Shown in pieces: positions 34,817 to 43,483 of a DNA stretch of 64,000 nucleotides (within the stretch, counting starts at the first letter, position 1; each line of letters begins with the position of its first letter). The position numbers and the translations under genes are program-made. Origin of the DNA: Clostridia bacterium. Lineage in GTDB: Bacteria; Bacillota; Clostridia; TANB77; CAG-465. The notes below the pieces were generated by a model that saw only the letters and a program-made list of their open reading frames with translations, was not told the DNA's origin and made no database searches. The stretch spans positions 1 to 64,000 of the forward strand of contig JAFXHJ010000021.1 of assembly GCA_017536445.1 (NCBI GenBank), in the 5' to 3' direction.

Positions 34817-37410
34817 TATTCTTTACCTCCATAATATGCGTTTAAGTACATTTCTTTTATTTCGCTCATTAATGGATATCTTGGATTTGCGCCAGTACAT
34901 TGATCATCAAAAGCTTGTTCTGTCATTTCATCAAGTCTAGCTAGGAAGTCTTTTTCATCTATGCCATAATCTTTTATTGTTTTCTTTATGCCAACTTTTT
35001 CTTTTAAGTCGTTAACTGCTTTTATTAAGTTTTCTAATTTTTCTTCATTTGTTTTTCCACCTAATCCTAACGCATCTGAAACTTTAGCATATTTTTCTAA
35101 AGTCTTTGGATGGTCATACTGTGGAAAAGTTCCCATCTTAGGTGGTGCATCTACACTATTAAATCTTAATACGTGTTCTATCATTAAAGCGTTTGCTACA
35201 CCATGCGGTAAGTGATGGAATGATCCTAGCTTATGTGCCATTGAGTGACATACTCCAAGGAATGCATTTGCAAATGCCATACCAGCCATAGTAGCTGCAT
35301 TAGCCATTTTTTCTCTTGCTTCTGGATCGTTAGAACCGTTATCATAAGCACGAGGTAAATATGCAAATATATTCTTTAAGCTTTCTATAGCTAAACCGTC
35401 TGTATATTCTGTAGCCATCATTGATGCTAATGCTTCAAGGTCGTGTGTTACTGCATCTATTCCTGATGCTGATGTTAATCCTTTAGGCGCATTCATCATC
35501 ATATCCGCATCTACTATTGCCATATTAGGCATAAGTTCGTAATCTGCTAAAGGATATTTAGTTCCAGTCTTTTCATCTGTTATTACAGCAAATGGTGTTA
35601 CTTCCGAACCTGTACCTGCTGTTGTTGGAACTGCAATAAAGTATGCTTTTTCACCCATCTTAGGGAATGTGTATACTCTCTTACGGATATCCATAAATCT
35701 CATAGCCATATCCATAAAGTCTACTTCAGGATGTTCATACATTACCCACATAATCTTTGCAGCATCCATAGCACTACCACCACCAATTGCTATTATGCAG
35801 TCTGGTGCAAATGCTTTCATTTGTTCTGTTCCTTTTACCGCACATTCCAAAGTTGGATCTGGTTCTACATCAAAGAATGATGCGTGTGCTATTTTTAATT
35901 CGTCTAATTTATCTGTTACTGGTTTTGTATAACCGTTTTCATACAAGAATTTATCTGTAACTATAAATACTCTCTTTTTATTAAGTACTGTGCCAAGTTC
36001 ATCAAGTGCAACTGGCAAACAGCCTTTTTTAATATATACCTTTTCTGGTGCTCTAAACCAAAGCATGTTTTCTCTCCTTTCAGCAACCGTTTTAACATTT
36101 AACAAGTGCTTTATTCCTACGTTTTCAGATACTGAGTTTCCTCCCCAAGATCCACAACCAAGTGTTAGTGATGGAGTTAATTTAAAGTTGTATATATCTC
36201 CTATACCACCTTGTGCTGCAGGAGTATTTATTAATACCCTACATGTTTTCATTGAGTTATAGAACTGTTCTATTTTTTCTTGCTCAGTAAGTGTGTTTAT
36301 GTATAATGATGAAGTATGACCTAAGCCACCATCTTCTACTAGAACTTTTGCTTTACTAATAGCTTCCTTAAAGTTCTTTGCTTTATACATTGCAAGAACT
36401 GGAGATAGCTTTTCGTGAGCAAATTCTTCGTCTAGATTTACATTTTCTACTTCACCTATTAACACTTTAGTTGTTTCTGGTACTTCTACTCCTGCAAGTT
36501 TTGCAATTGTATATGCACTTTGTCCAACTATCTTTGCATTTAGTGCTCCATTTATTATTATTGTTTTTCTAACTTTTTCTGTTTCTTCTTCATCAAGGAT
36601 ATAGCATCCGCGTTTTACAAACTCTGCTTTTACATCGTCATATATCTTGCTATTTACTATTACAGATTGTTCTGATGCACATATCATACCATAGTCAAAA
36701 GTCTTAGAATGTATAATTGAGTTTACTGCTAAAACTATATCCGCAGATTCATCTATAACAGCTGGTGTATTACCTGCTCCAACTCCAAGTGCTGGTTTAC
36801 CACTAGAGTATGCAGACTTAACCATACCTGGTCCACCTGTTGCAAGTATTGTATCTACTGAATGCATTAATGTATTTGTTAGTTCTAATGATGGAACATC
36901 TATCCAAGAGATTATTCCCTTTGGTGCGCCAGCTTTAACTGCTGCATCTAGAACTATTCTTGCTGCTTCTATAGTAGAATTCTTTGCTCTAGGGTGTGGA
37001 CTTATTATTATCCCATTTCTTGTTTTAAGAGCTATCAATGTCTTAAATATTGCTGTTGAAGTTGGATTTGTTGTTGGTATAACCGCTCCAATAATTCCAA
37101 TTGGTTCTAATACTTTCCTTATACCAAAAGCTTTATCTTCTTCTACAACACCACATGTTTTTGTATCTCTATATTTGTTATATATATATTCTGCAGCATA
37201 ATGGTTCTTAATTACTTTATCTTCTACAAGGCCCATTCCTGTTTCTTCTACTGCCATTTTTGCAAGCGGTATTCTTGCTGAGTTAGCTGCAATAGCTGCT
37301 GCTTTAAATATTTCATCTACTTGTTCCTGACTAAACTTTGCAAATTCTTCTTGCGCTTTTCTTGTACTAGCAATTGCTTTTTCTAATTTTTCTACGCTAT
37401 CTACTACCAT
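34816..37410 (-). CDS. adhE: Bifunctional aldehyde-alcohol dehydrogenase AdhE
   Basis: 864 aa. The N-terminal half is a CoA-acylating acetaldehyde dehydrogenase with its catalytic Cys in FDYGMICASEQSV. The C-terminal half is an Fe-dependent alcohol dehydrogenase with GGGSAMDAAKIMW and the iron site HDLEALASM / HSMAHKLGSFHHLPHG. Together they reduce acetyl-CoA to ethanol and regenerate NAD+. The family forms long filaments (spirosomes). It has a sigma-A promoter in front and a coupled kinase-like gene behind. Confidence 0.97.
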   Translation of the reverse strand: MVVDSVEKLEKAIASTRKAQEEFAKFSQEQVDEIFKAAAIAANSARIPLAKMAVEETGMGLVEDKVIKNHYAAEYIYNKYRDTKTCGVVEEDKAFGIRKVLEPIGIIGAVIPTTNPTSTAIFKTLIALKTRNGIIISPHPRAKNSTIEAARIVLDAAVKAGAPKGIISWIDVPSLELTNTLMHSVDTILATGGPGMVKSAYSSGKPALGVGAGNTPAVIDESADIVLAVNSIIHSKTFDYGMICASEQSVIVNSKIYDDVKAEFVKRGCYILDEEETEKVRKTIIINGALNAKIVGQSAYTIAKLAGVEVPETTKVLIGEVENVNLDEEFAHEKLSPVLAMYKAKNFKEAISKAKVLVEDGGLGHTSSLYINTLTEQEKIEQFYNSMKTCRVLINTPAAQGGIGDIYNFKLTPSLTLGCGSWGGNSVSENVGIKHLLNVKTVAERRENMLWFRAPEKVYIKKGCLPVALDELGTVLNKKRVFIVTDKFLYENGYTKPVTDKLDELKIAHASFFDVEPDPTLECAVKGTEQMKAFAPDCIIAIGGGSAMDAAKIMWVMYEHPEVDFMDMAMRFMDIRKRVYTFPKMGEKAYFIAVPTTAGTGSEVTPFAVITDEKTGTKYPLADYELMPNMAIVDADMMMNAPKGLTSASGIDAVTHDLEALASMMATEYTDGLAIESLKNIFAYLPRAYDNGSNDPEAREKMANAATMAGMAFANAFLGVCHSMAHKLGSFHHLPHGVANALMIEHVLRFNSVDAPPKMGTFPQYDHPKTLEKYAKVSDALGLGGKTNEEKLENLIKAVNDLKEKVGIKKTIKDYGIDEKDFLARLDEMTEQAFDDQCTGANPRYPLMSEIKEMYLNAYYGGKE

Positions 37411-37476
37411 ATGAGTTTTCTCCTTGTGTTATATCTTATGTATAAATATATATTTTCGCCTCTTAATAACAAAATC

Positions 37477-37505
37477 ATAGTATCACATAAGTAGATTTTT
37501 GTAAA
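37477..37505 (-). promoter_or_regulatory. Promoter of adhE
   Basis: Minus strand: TTTACA (37505-37500), 17 bp, TACTAT (37482-37477). A half-site TTGTTA is near, but I see no full Rex operator. Confidence 0.5.
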
Positions 37506-37555
37506 TAGCATTTAAGCCACATATTTTATACATTTTATGACTTATCTAACAAGCA

Positions 37556-37589
37556 AAAGAGAGCAATACTTTTAAGTATTACTCTCTTT
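37556..37589 (-). terminator. Terminator of the 37.6-38.2 kb pair
   Basis: A long stem (aaagagag-aatactt / aagtatt-ctctcttt, one mismatch, loop of 2). Confidence 0.8.
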
Positions 37590-37598
37590 ATTTGAAGC

Positions 37599-37850
37599 TT
37601 AAAGTCCTTCCAATTCTTTCTTAATCTGAGCCATCCGTGTTTTCATATATTCACGAATTCCTTCAAATGCCTGTGAACTAAGCTTCGTAGTCACCTCTTT
37701 AAGCACCTTGTTGTTATGGTTATAAAAGGTGGAGCACTTGAGGGAAATCTGAGCATCCGGATTTGTAAGGATATCCAAAGCTTCTTCAAGCTCATGGTAC
37801 TCGTTTAGGAGTTTTCTTCCTTTCTTCATTGCTTCATCGCTTGTCTTCAT
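37599..37850 (-). CDS. Hypothetical protein of foreign composition
   Basis: 83 aa, mostly helical and charged (EYHELEEALDILTNPDAQ; EGIREYMKTRMAQIKKELEGL), with no membrane segment or recognised domain. Codons such as CTG, ATC and CGG are far more common than in neighbouring genes. It follows the gene at 37865 after 14 bp. The pair has one promoter and one terminator of its own. Confidence 0.6.
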   Translation of the reverse strand: MKTSDEAMKKGRKLLNEYHELEEALDILTNPDAQISLKCSTFYNHNNKVLKEVTTKLSSQAFEGIREYMKTRMAQIKKELEGL

Positions 37851-37864
37851 ATTATATCTCCTTA

Positions 37865-38215
37865 TTATTTATATTTTTCTACAAACTCGATTAATTTGTC
37901 CAGTCTATGCAAGTTGTACAAACTCGTGTAGACTTCCGGGGTATCCCAACAGGCAGATGTCTTCATGAAAATATCATAGAGAAAAATCCGTACAGCTCCA
38001 TCATTATAGATTTGGATACGCACAGCATCCTTAAGATTACAAAGCATAAAGTGACATACATCACTATATGTTGCCTTGTCTGATACATTGACATATACAC
38101 TGCCGGTTGCATTTTTTGTGGTCTGTTCTGCTAGGTATTTTTCCAAAACGTCTTTTGGAATCTGTTTCTTTTTTCCGTTCCACCATACTTCGAACTTCTC
38201 GTTAAGCCAAAACAT
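37865..38215 (-). CDS. Hypothetical protein of foreign composition
   Basis: 116 aa, probably cytoplasmic, with alternating strand-like segments (RIQIYNDGAVRIFLYDIF) and a helical end. Two or three Cys but no metal motif. No family recognised. Codon use differs from the surroundings, as in its partner at 37599. RBS GGAG at the right distance. Confidence 0.6.
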   Translation of the reverse strand: MFWLNEKFEVWWNGKKKQIPKDVLEKYLAEQTTKNATGSVYVNVSDKATYSDVCHFMLCNLKDAVRIQIYNDGAVRIFLYDIFMKTSACWDTPEVYTSLYNLHRLDKLIEFVEKYK

Positions 38216-38277
38216 AATTATTCTCCTTCGTTCTATTGTTTAATTAAACTAAAGCCAACTATTTAATTGACATAAAA

Positions 38278-38306
38278 ATTATACCACAGAAAACAAAAAG
38301 TTACAA
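38278..38306 (-). promoter_or_regulatory. Promoter of the 37.6-38.2 kb pair
   Basis: Minus strand: TTGTAA (38306-38301), 17 bp, TATAAT (38283-38278), with TGTGG just before the -10. It overlaps the terminator of the XRE gene. Confidence 0.65.
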
Positions 38307-38329
38307 CTACAAATTGTAATTGTAACCTT
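38302..38329 (-). terminator. Terminator of the XRE gene
   Basis: An imperfect stem (gttacaa...ttgtaac with inner acaa/tt pairs) just after the stop at 38347. Confidence 0.55.
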
Positions 38330-38346
38330 TATTCTCTGTCTATTTA

Positions 38347-39876
38347 TTAATCTGCCATTTCATATTGTCTAATAGTATCTCTTAAATTATTTATTTCTTC
38401 TTTTTGTTCATCTATTGTATTTTGTAAACGTTCTATTTTATCTCTTAAGTTTTCATTTTCGTTTATTTGTCTTTGAATTTCATATTCATTAGATATTCTT
38501 TTATCATTGTTCTCTTGAATTTTTTCTATGTTTTCCTTAGATGCATAAATATGTACTTCTGCTACATAAGGATAATCTTTTATTTGTTTATTATTTATAT
38601 CTTTTATTATTTGTTTTATTAAATCTATTGTTTTTAGTTCATCACTACCACAATATATTTCAATTCCATGATTTAAGTCATGCACATAACATTTAGCATA
38701 TTTAGTATAATTTACTACTATTTTAACATCTTTTATATCTGTTTCAATATATCTATATGCACAGTTATATGTATTAAAAGCAAAGTCTTCTTTCATTTTA
38801 TATACATATTCATCAGACATAGTAAATGTATTATCATTGTTTTCTATAACTTCAAAATCAGCAAATCCAATTAATATTAGCCCTATACTTATTCCTGTTA
38901 TTATTAATGATACTAAGAATAACACTCCTACTCTTACCTTATTAAATTTTCTATTTACAATAAAGTCATAAAGTATTTCTAGTATTACAAAATTAGCTAT
39001 AAGTAATGCTATTATTAAAAGTACTGTTCCCACAAACAACATACCAGTCTTTATGAACAACATACTTAGTACTAGAAGTGTACATAGTGATACAAATGTA
39101 AATACAAATAGCAAACCCAAGCAAATTACTACAAACTTTATAAAAGCTAAAACTAAGTTAAATAACCCATTTAGGAATTTAGAACTCGAATGATTTGGAT
39201 CACGAATTATTACTCTTTCTTTTTTCTTCTCTACAAATATCTTCTTATTGTCCTTATCTTCTTTTATTTCTTTATCCTTGTCTTCCTCTTTAATACTTTC
39301 TGAATCTTCTACATTTTCTTTTACTATTTCATAATAATCTAAATATCTAATCTTAAATATATGTAAGAAAACTGTAGTTCCAGCAATTATAGAAAAGACA
39401 ATGTATATTGCTTCTAATATATTTCTTAATCCGTAATAATAAAAGTCTCTAAAGATAGTTCCAAAAACATTATTAGCTATATAATCTCCTACTGCTCCTA
39501 TTAATAAAAATACTAAGAATATTAAACAAAACATAAAACATTCTTCTATAATACATTTTAGTTTTTGCTTAAACTTCATACTACTAAACATATCTATTGT
39601 TTTAGTAATAAAACTAAAGAAATCTTTTGCATATTTATTTACTATACTAGTAGACTCCTTTGTTTCCTCCACCACTTTAACGTTTTCGTTCATAAGTTCA
39701 TCAATATTGTAATTAAATAATTTGCATATAAGAAGAACCTTATCCATTTCAGGATAGCTTTGTCCAGATTCCCATTTAGAAACTGCTTGTCTAGATACTC
39801 CAAGTTTCTCTGCAAGTTGTTCTTGAGACAAGTTATTATCTCTTCTAATTATTTTTAAGTTTTCAGATAATTTCAT
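38347..39876 (-). CDS. XRE-family regulator with membrane and coiled-coil domains
   Basis: 509 aa. The HTH_3 domain fills residues 1-60 (NLSQEQLAEKLGVSRQAVSKWESG). It is followed by a linker, two membrane helices (~112-170), an acidic Lys/Glu stretch, then three or four more helices (~235-340). There is an extracytoplasmic DUF-like region and a C-terminal coiled coil (LRDKIERLQNTIDEQKEEIN). It could sense a membrane or outside signal and act on DNA directly. A 10 bp palindrome in its promoter region suggests self-regulation. Confidence 0.82.
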   Translation of the reverse strand: MKLSENLKIIRRDNNLSQEQLAEKLGVSRQAVSKWESGQSYPEMDKVLLICKLFNYNIDELMNENVKVVEETKESTSIVNKYAKDFFSFITKTIDMFSSMKFKQKLKCIIEECFMFCLIFLVFLLIGAVGDYIANNVFGTIFRDFYYYGLRNILEAIYIVFSIIAGTTVFLHIFKIRYLDYYEIVKENVEDSESIKEEDKDKEIKEDKDNKKIFVEKKKERVIIRDPNHSSSKFLNGLFNLVLAFIKFVVICLGLLFVFTFVSLCTLLVLSMLFIKTGMLFVGTVLLIIALLIANFVILEILYDFIVNRKFNKVRVGVLFLVSLIITGISIGLILIGFADFEVIENNDNTFTMSDEYVYKMKEDFAFNTYNCAYRYIETDIKDVKIVVNYTKYAKCYVHDLNHGIEIYCGSDELKTIDLIKQIIKDINNKQIKDYPYVAEVHIYASKENIEKIQENNDKRISNEYEIQRQINENENLRDKIERLQNTIDEQKEEINNLRDTIRQYEMAD

Positions 39877-39904
39877 ATATCTTTTTCCTCCTCTCTTACT
39901 GCAA

Positions 39905-39926
39905 ATTATATAGAATCAACCGGTTG
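39905..39926 (-). promoter_or_regulatory. -10 box and palindromic operator of the XRE gene
   Basis: TATAAT (39910-39905, minus strand) with the perfect palindrome CAACCGGTTG (39917-39926) where the spacer should be. No good -35 is seen. Two copies of TTTTAGTTG lie just upstream. Confidence 0.5.
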
Positions 39927-40010
39927 CACTCTACCAAGTTTTAGTTGTTTTTTGTTAATTTTTAGTTGCATTTAATGATTTTATATATTATTTTCATATT
40001 ATTTATATAT

Positions 40011-40814
40011 TTATGCTTCTTTTCGCTTAATCATAATCTTTTCTACAAAAGAATGTTTTTCTTTATTTTTTAGATATAAAAAGCCAAATATATTAAATAC
40101 TGCCGCACCGATAAAATTTACTATTAAATCTTTCATTGTGTCTTTAATACCAATATCTAAGTATCCATCAAATCTAACTAATTCTTTTCCGGTTTCATCA
40201 TAAACTATAGTTTTAGCTATATTATCTATCGTCACTACATTATTATTTTGCTCAGGATCTATAGTTACTGTTCTTATTACAGATATATACTCATCTTTTT
40301 GCATATCTGTTTTCATTATTTCGTCCATACCATATTCAAAGAATTCCCAAACTACTCCTACAGTCATTGAAAAGCAGAACGCAAATAAACATAGATAAAT
40401 TGGAGATAAATTTAACTTTTCTGAATTCTTATTTAATATATCTACTAATGAGAATCCTATTGCTCCCATTAGGAATCCATTTAATGTATGTAGCATTGTG
40501 TCCCAAAAAGGTATCATACCATAAAAGTTATTTATCTCTCCTAATATTTCAGCTGAAAACACAAACAACATTGTTATTATTTCAAGTACATTTGGCATAT
40601 CTATTTTCATATACTTTTCTACAAAAAATGGAATAAGTAACAATACCAAAGTAAGTGCGCAAAGAAGTACATTTTGTAAATCTCCCCTTAGTATTTGCAA
40701 TACCATACAAAGTATAACTAACGCTCTTAATGTAAAGTACACAATTAATGTACTCTTGTCATCTTTCCAAGTTTCTTTAATTTCATTTCCTAATCTTTTA
40801 ATATACCCTATCAT
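40011..40814 (-). CDS. Membrane protein, possibly DUF2238/YjdF-like
   Basis: 267 aa with six or seven hydrophobic segments. The segment FSAEILGEINNFYG...WDTMLHTLNGFLMGAIGF followed by VGVVWEFFEYGMDEI resembles the conserved core of YjdF (DUF2238) proteins. An extra loop of about 60 aa with a beta-rich sequence is inserted before the last two helices. Function unknown. It lies between the XRE regulator and the CPBP protease on the same strand. Confidence 0.6.
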   Translation of the reverse strand: MIGYIKRLGNEIKETWKDDKSTLIVYFTLRALVILCMVLQILRGDLQNVLLCALTLVLLLIPFFVEKYMKIDMPNVLEIITMLFVFSAEILGEINNFYGMIPFWDTMLHTLNGFLMGAIGFSLVDILNKNSEKLNLSPIYLCLFAFCFSMTVGVVWEFFEYGMDEIMKTDMQKDEYISVIRTVTIDPEQNNNVVTIDNIAKTIVYDETGKELVRFDGYLDIGIKDTMKDLIVNFIGAAVFNIFGFLYLKNKEKHSFVEKIMIKRKEA

Positions 40815-40891
40815 AAAACCACCTCATAATTTATTATTAATTAATTCTATTACTGATATTTTCCCCTTTTAAACAAATCACTTATATATAT

Positions 40892-41587
40892 TTACTCTTT
40901 AATCTTTTTATTTAAATACAATGCATATATTAGCGGTACTATTATTAATATTACTGGAGATATGTATATGGTAATAAAGTTTTCCGCATTAAATACTGAA
41001 AGAGCGTTTACTACGCTATGTGTAATTATCTGAGGCCATATACTCTTAGATTTTACAAGTATAACTGCAAATAAATATCCCGTTGTTATTGCATAGCATA
41101 TTTGAAGTAATGTTGGTATAAGTTCTGCACCATTTAATAGATTAATTATATGTCCTATTCCAAATGTTATTGATGTTACAATTATGGCAGCTTTTATATT
41201 ATCTTTTGCTATCATTTGAAACAAGAATCCTCTAAATATTATTTCTTCTAGAAAACCTACACACACCATAGAAACCATATATATTACTACTTCTGTTACA
41301 GATAATTTTATATTTATTCCACCAATTAGATTTACTGACATAAGCATTACTAATGGTATAAAATACAGATATTGTTTTGGTTTTGGAAAGTGTGTTAAAC
41401 CTAAATATTTACCTAATTTATTTAATAATACAAATACTACTATTAATACTATAAGAAGTATATTTGTAATTAGTGTTTTTACATCTTCTAATCCAAAATT
41501 ATTCATACAATATGAATTAGTTATTAGGTATATTACTATTAACCCCAGACTAATTAACGTTTCATTTTTTTCATAAAATTTTTTCAT
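40892..41587 (-). CDS. CPBP family intramembrane metalloprotease
   Basis: 231 aa, six or more membrane helices. The family motif EEIIFRG lies near residue 120 and the second His motif is TFGIGHIINL. Members (Abi/CAAX protease-like) cut membrane or lipidated substrates; in bacteria they often serve bacteriocin immunity or signalling. It follows a small unknown gene at 41608 by 20 bp. Confidence 0.88.
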   Translation of the reverse strand: MKKFYEKNETLISLGLIVIYLITNSYCMNNFGLEDVKTLITNILLIVLIVVFVLLNKLGKYLGLTHFPKPKQYLYFIPLVMLMSVNLIGGINIKLSVTEVVIYMVSMVCVGFLEEIIFRGFLFQMIAKDNIKAAIIVTSITFGIGHIINLLNGAELIPTLLQICYAITTGYLFAVILVKSKSIWPQIITHSVVNALSVFNAENFITIYISPVILIIVPLIYALYLNKKIKE

Positions 41588-41607
41588 AATTATTCCCTAC
41601 TTTTATT

Positions 41608-42039
41608 CTATTTATCCCCATTTAACATATTTAACAAATTTATTTTGAACATATCTTTTTCCGAATGTTCTTTACTTACCATTACTCCTTTATATGTCTT
41701 TAATTCATTCGTATAACCTTCTACAAATATGTCTGGCAATATATTATTTAGATAAATTATACATTTTTCTTCATTCACTACATACTCTAACGTTACTTTT
41801 CCATGTACTTTTTCAAACAAACTGTCTACAGGAAGTTTTAAGGAATATTGTGTTTCTTTGGATTTCTTATTCTCGGATATGACATCACCTAAAAACTTTC
41901 CGTTCCTTAAATTAGGATAATGCTCAAACATTAATTTTTTATATGCAAGCATATTATACTTTTTAAGACCTCTTTCTCTCTTCTTAAATTCTGTTTCGTT
42001 TGCATATTCTAAAGTATATACTTTATTTTCTTTTTTCAT
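41608..42039 (-). CDS. Hypothetical cytoplasmic protein
   Basis: 143 aa, Lys/Glu/Asn-rich, no membrane segment, no Cys cluster. Mixed helix and strand. Not recognised. It has an AGGAGG RBS and probably shares a transcript with the CPBP protease gene downstream. Confidence 0.6.
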   Translation of the reverse strand: MKKENKVYTLEYANETEFKKRERGLKKYNMLAYKKLMFEHYPNLRNGKFLGDVISENKKSKETQYSLKLPVDSLFEKVHGKVTLEYVVNEEKCIIYLNNILPDIFVEGYTNELKTYKGVMVSKEHSEKDMFKINLLNMLNGDK

Positions 42040-42060
42040 ATTTCCTCCTAAAAAATAAAA

Positions 42061-42079
42061 GCAGACTTATTTAGTCTGC
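42061..42079 (-). terminator. Terminator of tRNA-Leu
   Basis: A 7 bp stem (gcagact/agtctgc, loop tattt) flanked by A-rich DNA, 10 bp after the tRNA 3' end. Confidence 0.7.
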
Positions 42080-42088
42080 CTTATAAGT

Positions 42089-42175
42089 TGGTGCCGAAAG
42101 TGGGAATCGAACCCACACATAGTTGCCTATATCAGATTTTGAGTCTGACGCGTCTGCCAGTTCCGCCATTTCGAC
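42089..42175 (-). tRNA. tRNA-Leu (anticodon CAA)
   Basis: 87 nt on the minus strand with a 7 bp acceptor stem (gtcgaaa/tttcggc), a CCA encoded in the gene, the anticodon loop CTCAAAA between TCAGA and TCTGA, a long variable arm and the GGTTCGATTCC T-loop. It reads UUG codons. No integrase or flanking repeat is near. Confidence 0.95.
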
Positions 42176-42251
42176 ATAAATAAATTTTGTATGCCGTTAT
42201 TCTACCACACAAAATCTATTTTGTAAACATATTATTTTTGTTTTGTATATT

Positions 42252-43352
42252 TTATTCTTCTATATTCGCTTCTTGTTCTTCGGCTATTTCAAGTTCATCT
42301 GCTTTGCCATAAACCGATTCTTCTAAATTATATATTTCTGTCATTATTGGCTTAAATAGTCTTTCTTTTTTTGCCATTAATATAAAAGACTCATCTTGAT
42401 TAGTAGCGTTAGTTATATGTTCAATAGCATCGTTTATATCTCCTGTTTTCATAGAGATCATCGCAAGCGAATATTCAGCTTTTGCAATTAGGCTCTTATC
42501 TTTTAACGCTTTCTCTAAATTTTCTTTAGCTAAAACATATTCGTCTGTTGCATAATATAGTCTTCCTACACTATAATATGCTTCATACATTGCATCATCT
42601 AACTCTAAAGCTTTTTCATAAGCAGGTATTGCGTTTTTTATTTCTCCTAGAGCAGAATATATTACAGCCAAGTTAAAGAATGTATCTGCTGTAGCTTCAT
42701 TGTTCATAGCAATATCTTCATATATTGCTTTTGCTTCTTTCAAATGGCCTAAATCTGAAAATAATATACCTAGCATCTCTTTAGCTTCTATATATGCAGC
42801 ATCTATAGTAACCGCTTGATTTAGCATTGATATAGCTGCCTCTTTATTTCCCAATTTATCTAATAGAACTGCTATTTTATAATATATTTCTTCATTATTA
42901 TTATCTACCGCTAGTGAGCTTATTAACACATCTCTTGCTTCTGCTAATTTATCCATTTTTTCTAGTGCTTTACTTCTTAAATAATAAAACTCAACATTTT
43001 TTCTTGCCTTAGTCATTATCCTTGCAAGCAAGCCTTCTGCAAACTCATAGTTACCTATTAGATACATGAATTTTGCAACATAATATACTAATGTTATTTT
43101 CGCATTCTTAGCAAGGCCTTTTACAGTCACTAATGCCATTGGTATTAAATACGCAAAAATTAATACTAATGCTTGTAAAATGCTATTTAGTTTTTCATCA
43201 CTTAAAAGATAAAATATAAATAGGCTTTCGAAGAAAATTGCAAGGGCAATTATTACAAATAACGCCGGTTCTTTCTTTCTTACTGCTTTAGATACTATTT
43301 GCGCTATAAAATATACGAAGGTAATTATTATTACTACATTTATTAACCACAT
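42252..43352 (-). CDS. TPR-repeat membrane protein
   Basis: 366 aa. Two or three hydrophobic helices at the N-terminus (to ~85) are followed by about seven tetratricopeptide repeats (LAEARDVLISSLAVDNNNEE; AIPAYEKALELDDAMYEAYY and similar). Such proteins act as scaffolds. Partner unknown. It has a perfect sigma-A promoter divergent from murC. An acidic tail (EIAEEQEANIEE) follows the repeats. Confidence 0.82.
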   Translation of the reverse strand: MWLINVVIIITFVYFIAQIVSKAVRKKEPALFVIIALAIFFESLFIFYLLSDEKLNSILQALVLIFAYLIPMALVTVKGLAKNAKITLVYYVAKFMYLIGNYEFAEGLLARIMTKARKNVEFYYLRSKALEKMDKLAEARDVLISSLAVDNNNEEIYYKIAVLLDKLGNKEAAISMLNQAVTIDAAYIEAKEMLGILFSDLGHLKEAKAIYEDIAMNNEATADTFFNLAVIYSALGEIKNAIPAYEKALELDDAMYEAYYSVGRLYYATDEYVLAKENLEKALKDKSLIAKAEYSLAMISMKTGDINDAIEHITNATNQDESFILMAKKERLFKPIMTEIYNLEESVYGKADELEIAEEQEANIEE

Positions 43353-43372
43353 ATTATCACCTACATGCTCAT

Positions 43373-43401
43373 ATTATATACTAGTTATCCACATTTTTCA
43401 A
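43373..43401 (-). promoter_or_regulatory. Promoter of the TPR gene
   Basis: Minus strand: TTGAAA (43401-43396), 17 bp, TATAAT (43378-43373), back to back with the murC promoter. Confidence 0.65.
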
Positions 43402-43430
43402 CTATTAGGGATAAATTAGAGCTAATACAA

Positions 43431-43459
43431 TTGCAACTATTTTTAACATAGTGTATAAT
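43431..43459 (+). promoter_or_regulatory. Promoter of murC
   Basis: TTGCAA (43431-43436), 17 bp, TATAAT (43454-43459). It excludes the upstream ATG at 43451 as the murC start. Confidence 0.75.
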
Positions 43460-43483
43460 ACATATTGCCTAGAGGTGGTAATT

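Noticed and set aside
42089-42175. tRNA-Leu as an integration site of a mobile element
   Set aside because: No integrase and no repeat of the tRNA 3' end were seen within the neighbouring genes.
43451-43483. ATG at 43451 as the murC start
   Set aside because: It overlaps the -10 box of the murC promoter and has no RBS; the TTG at 43484 has one.
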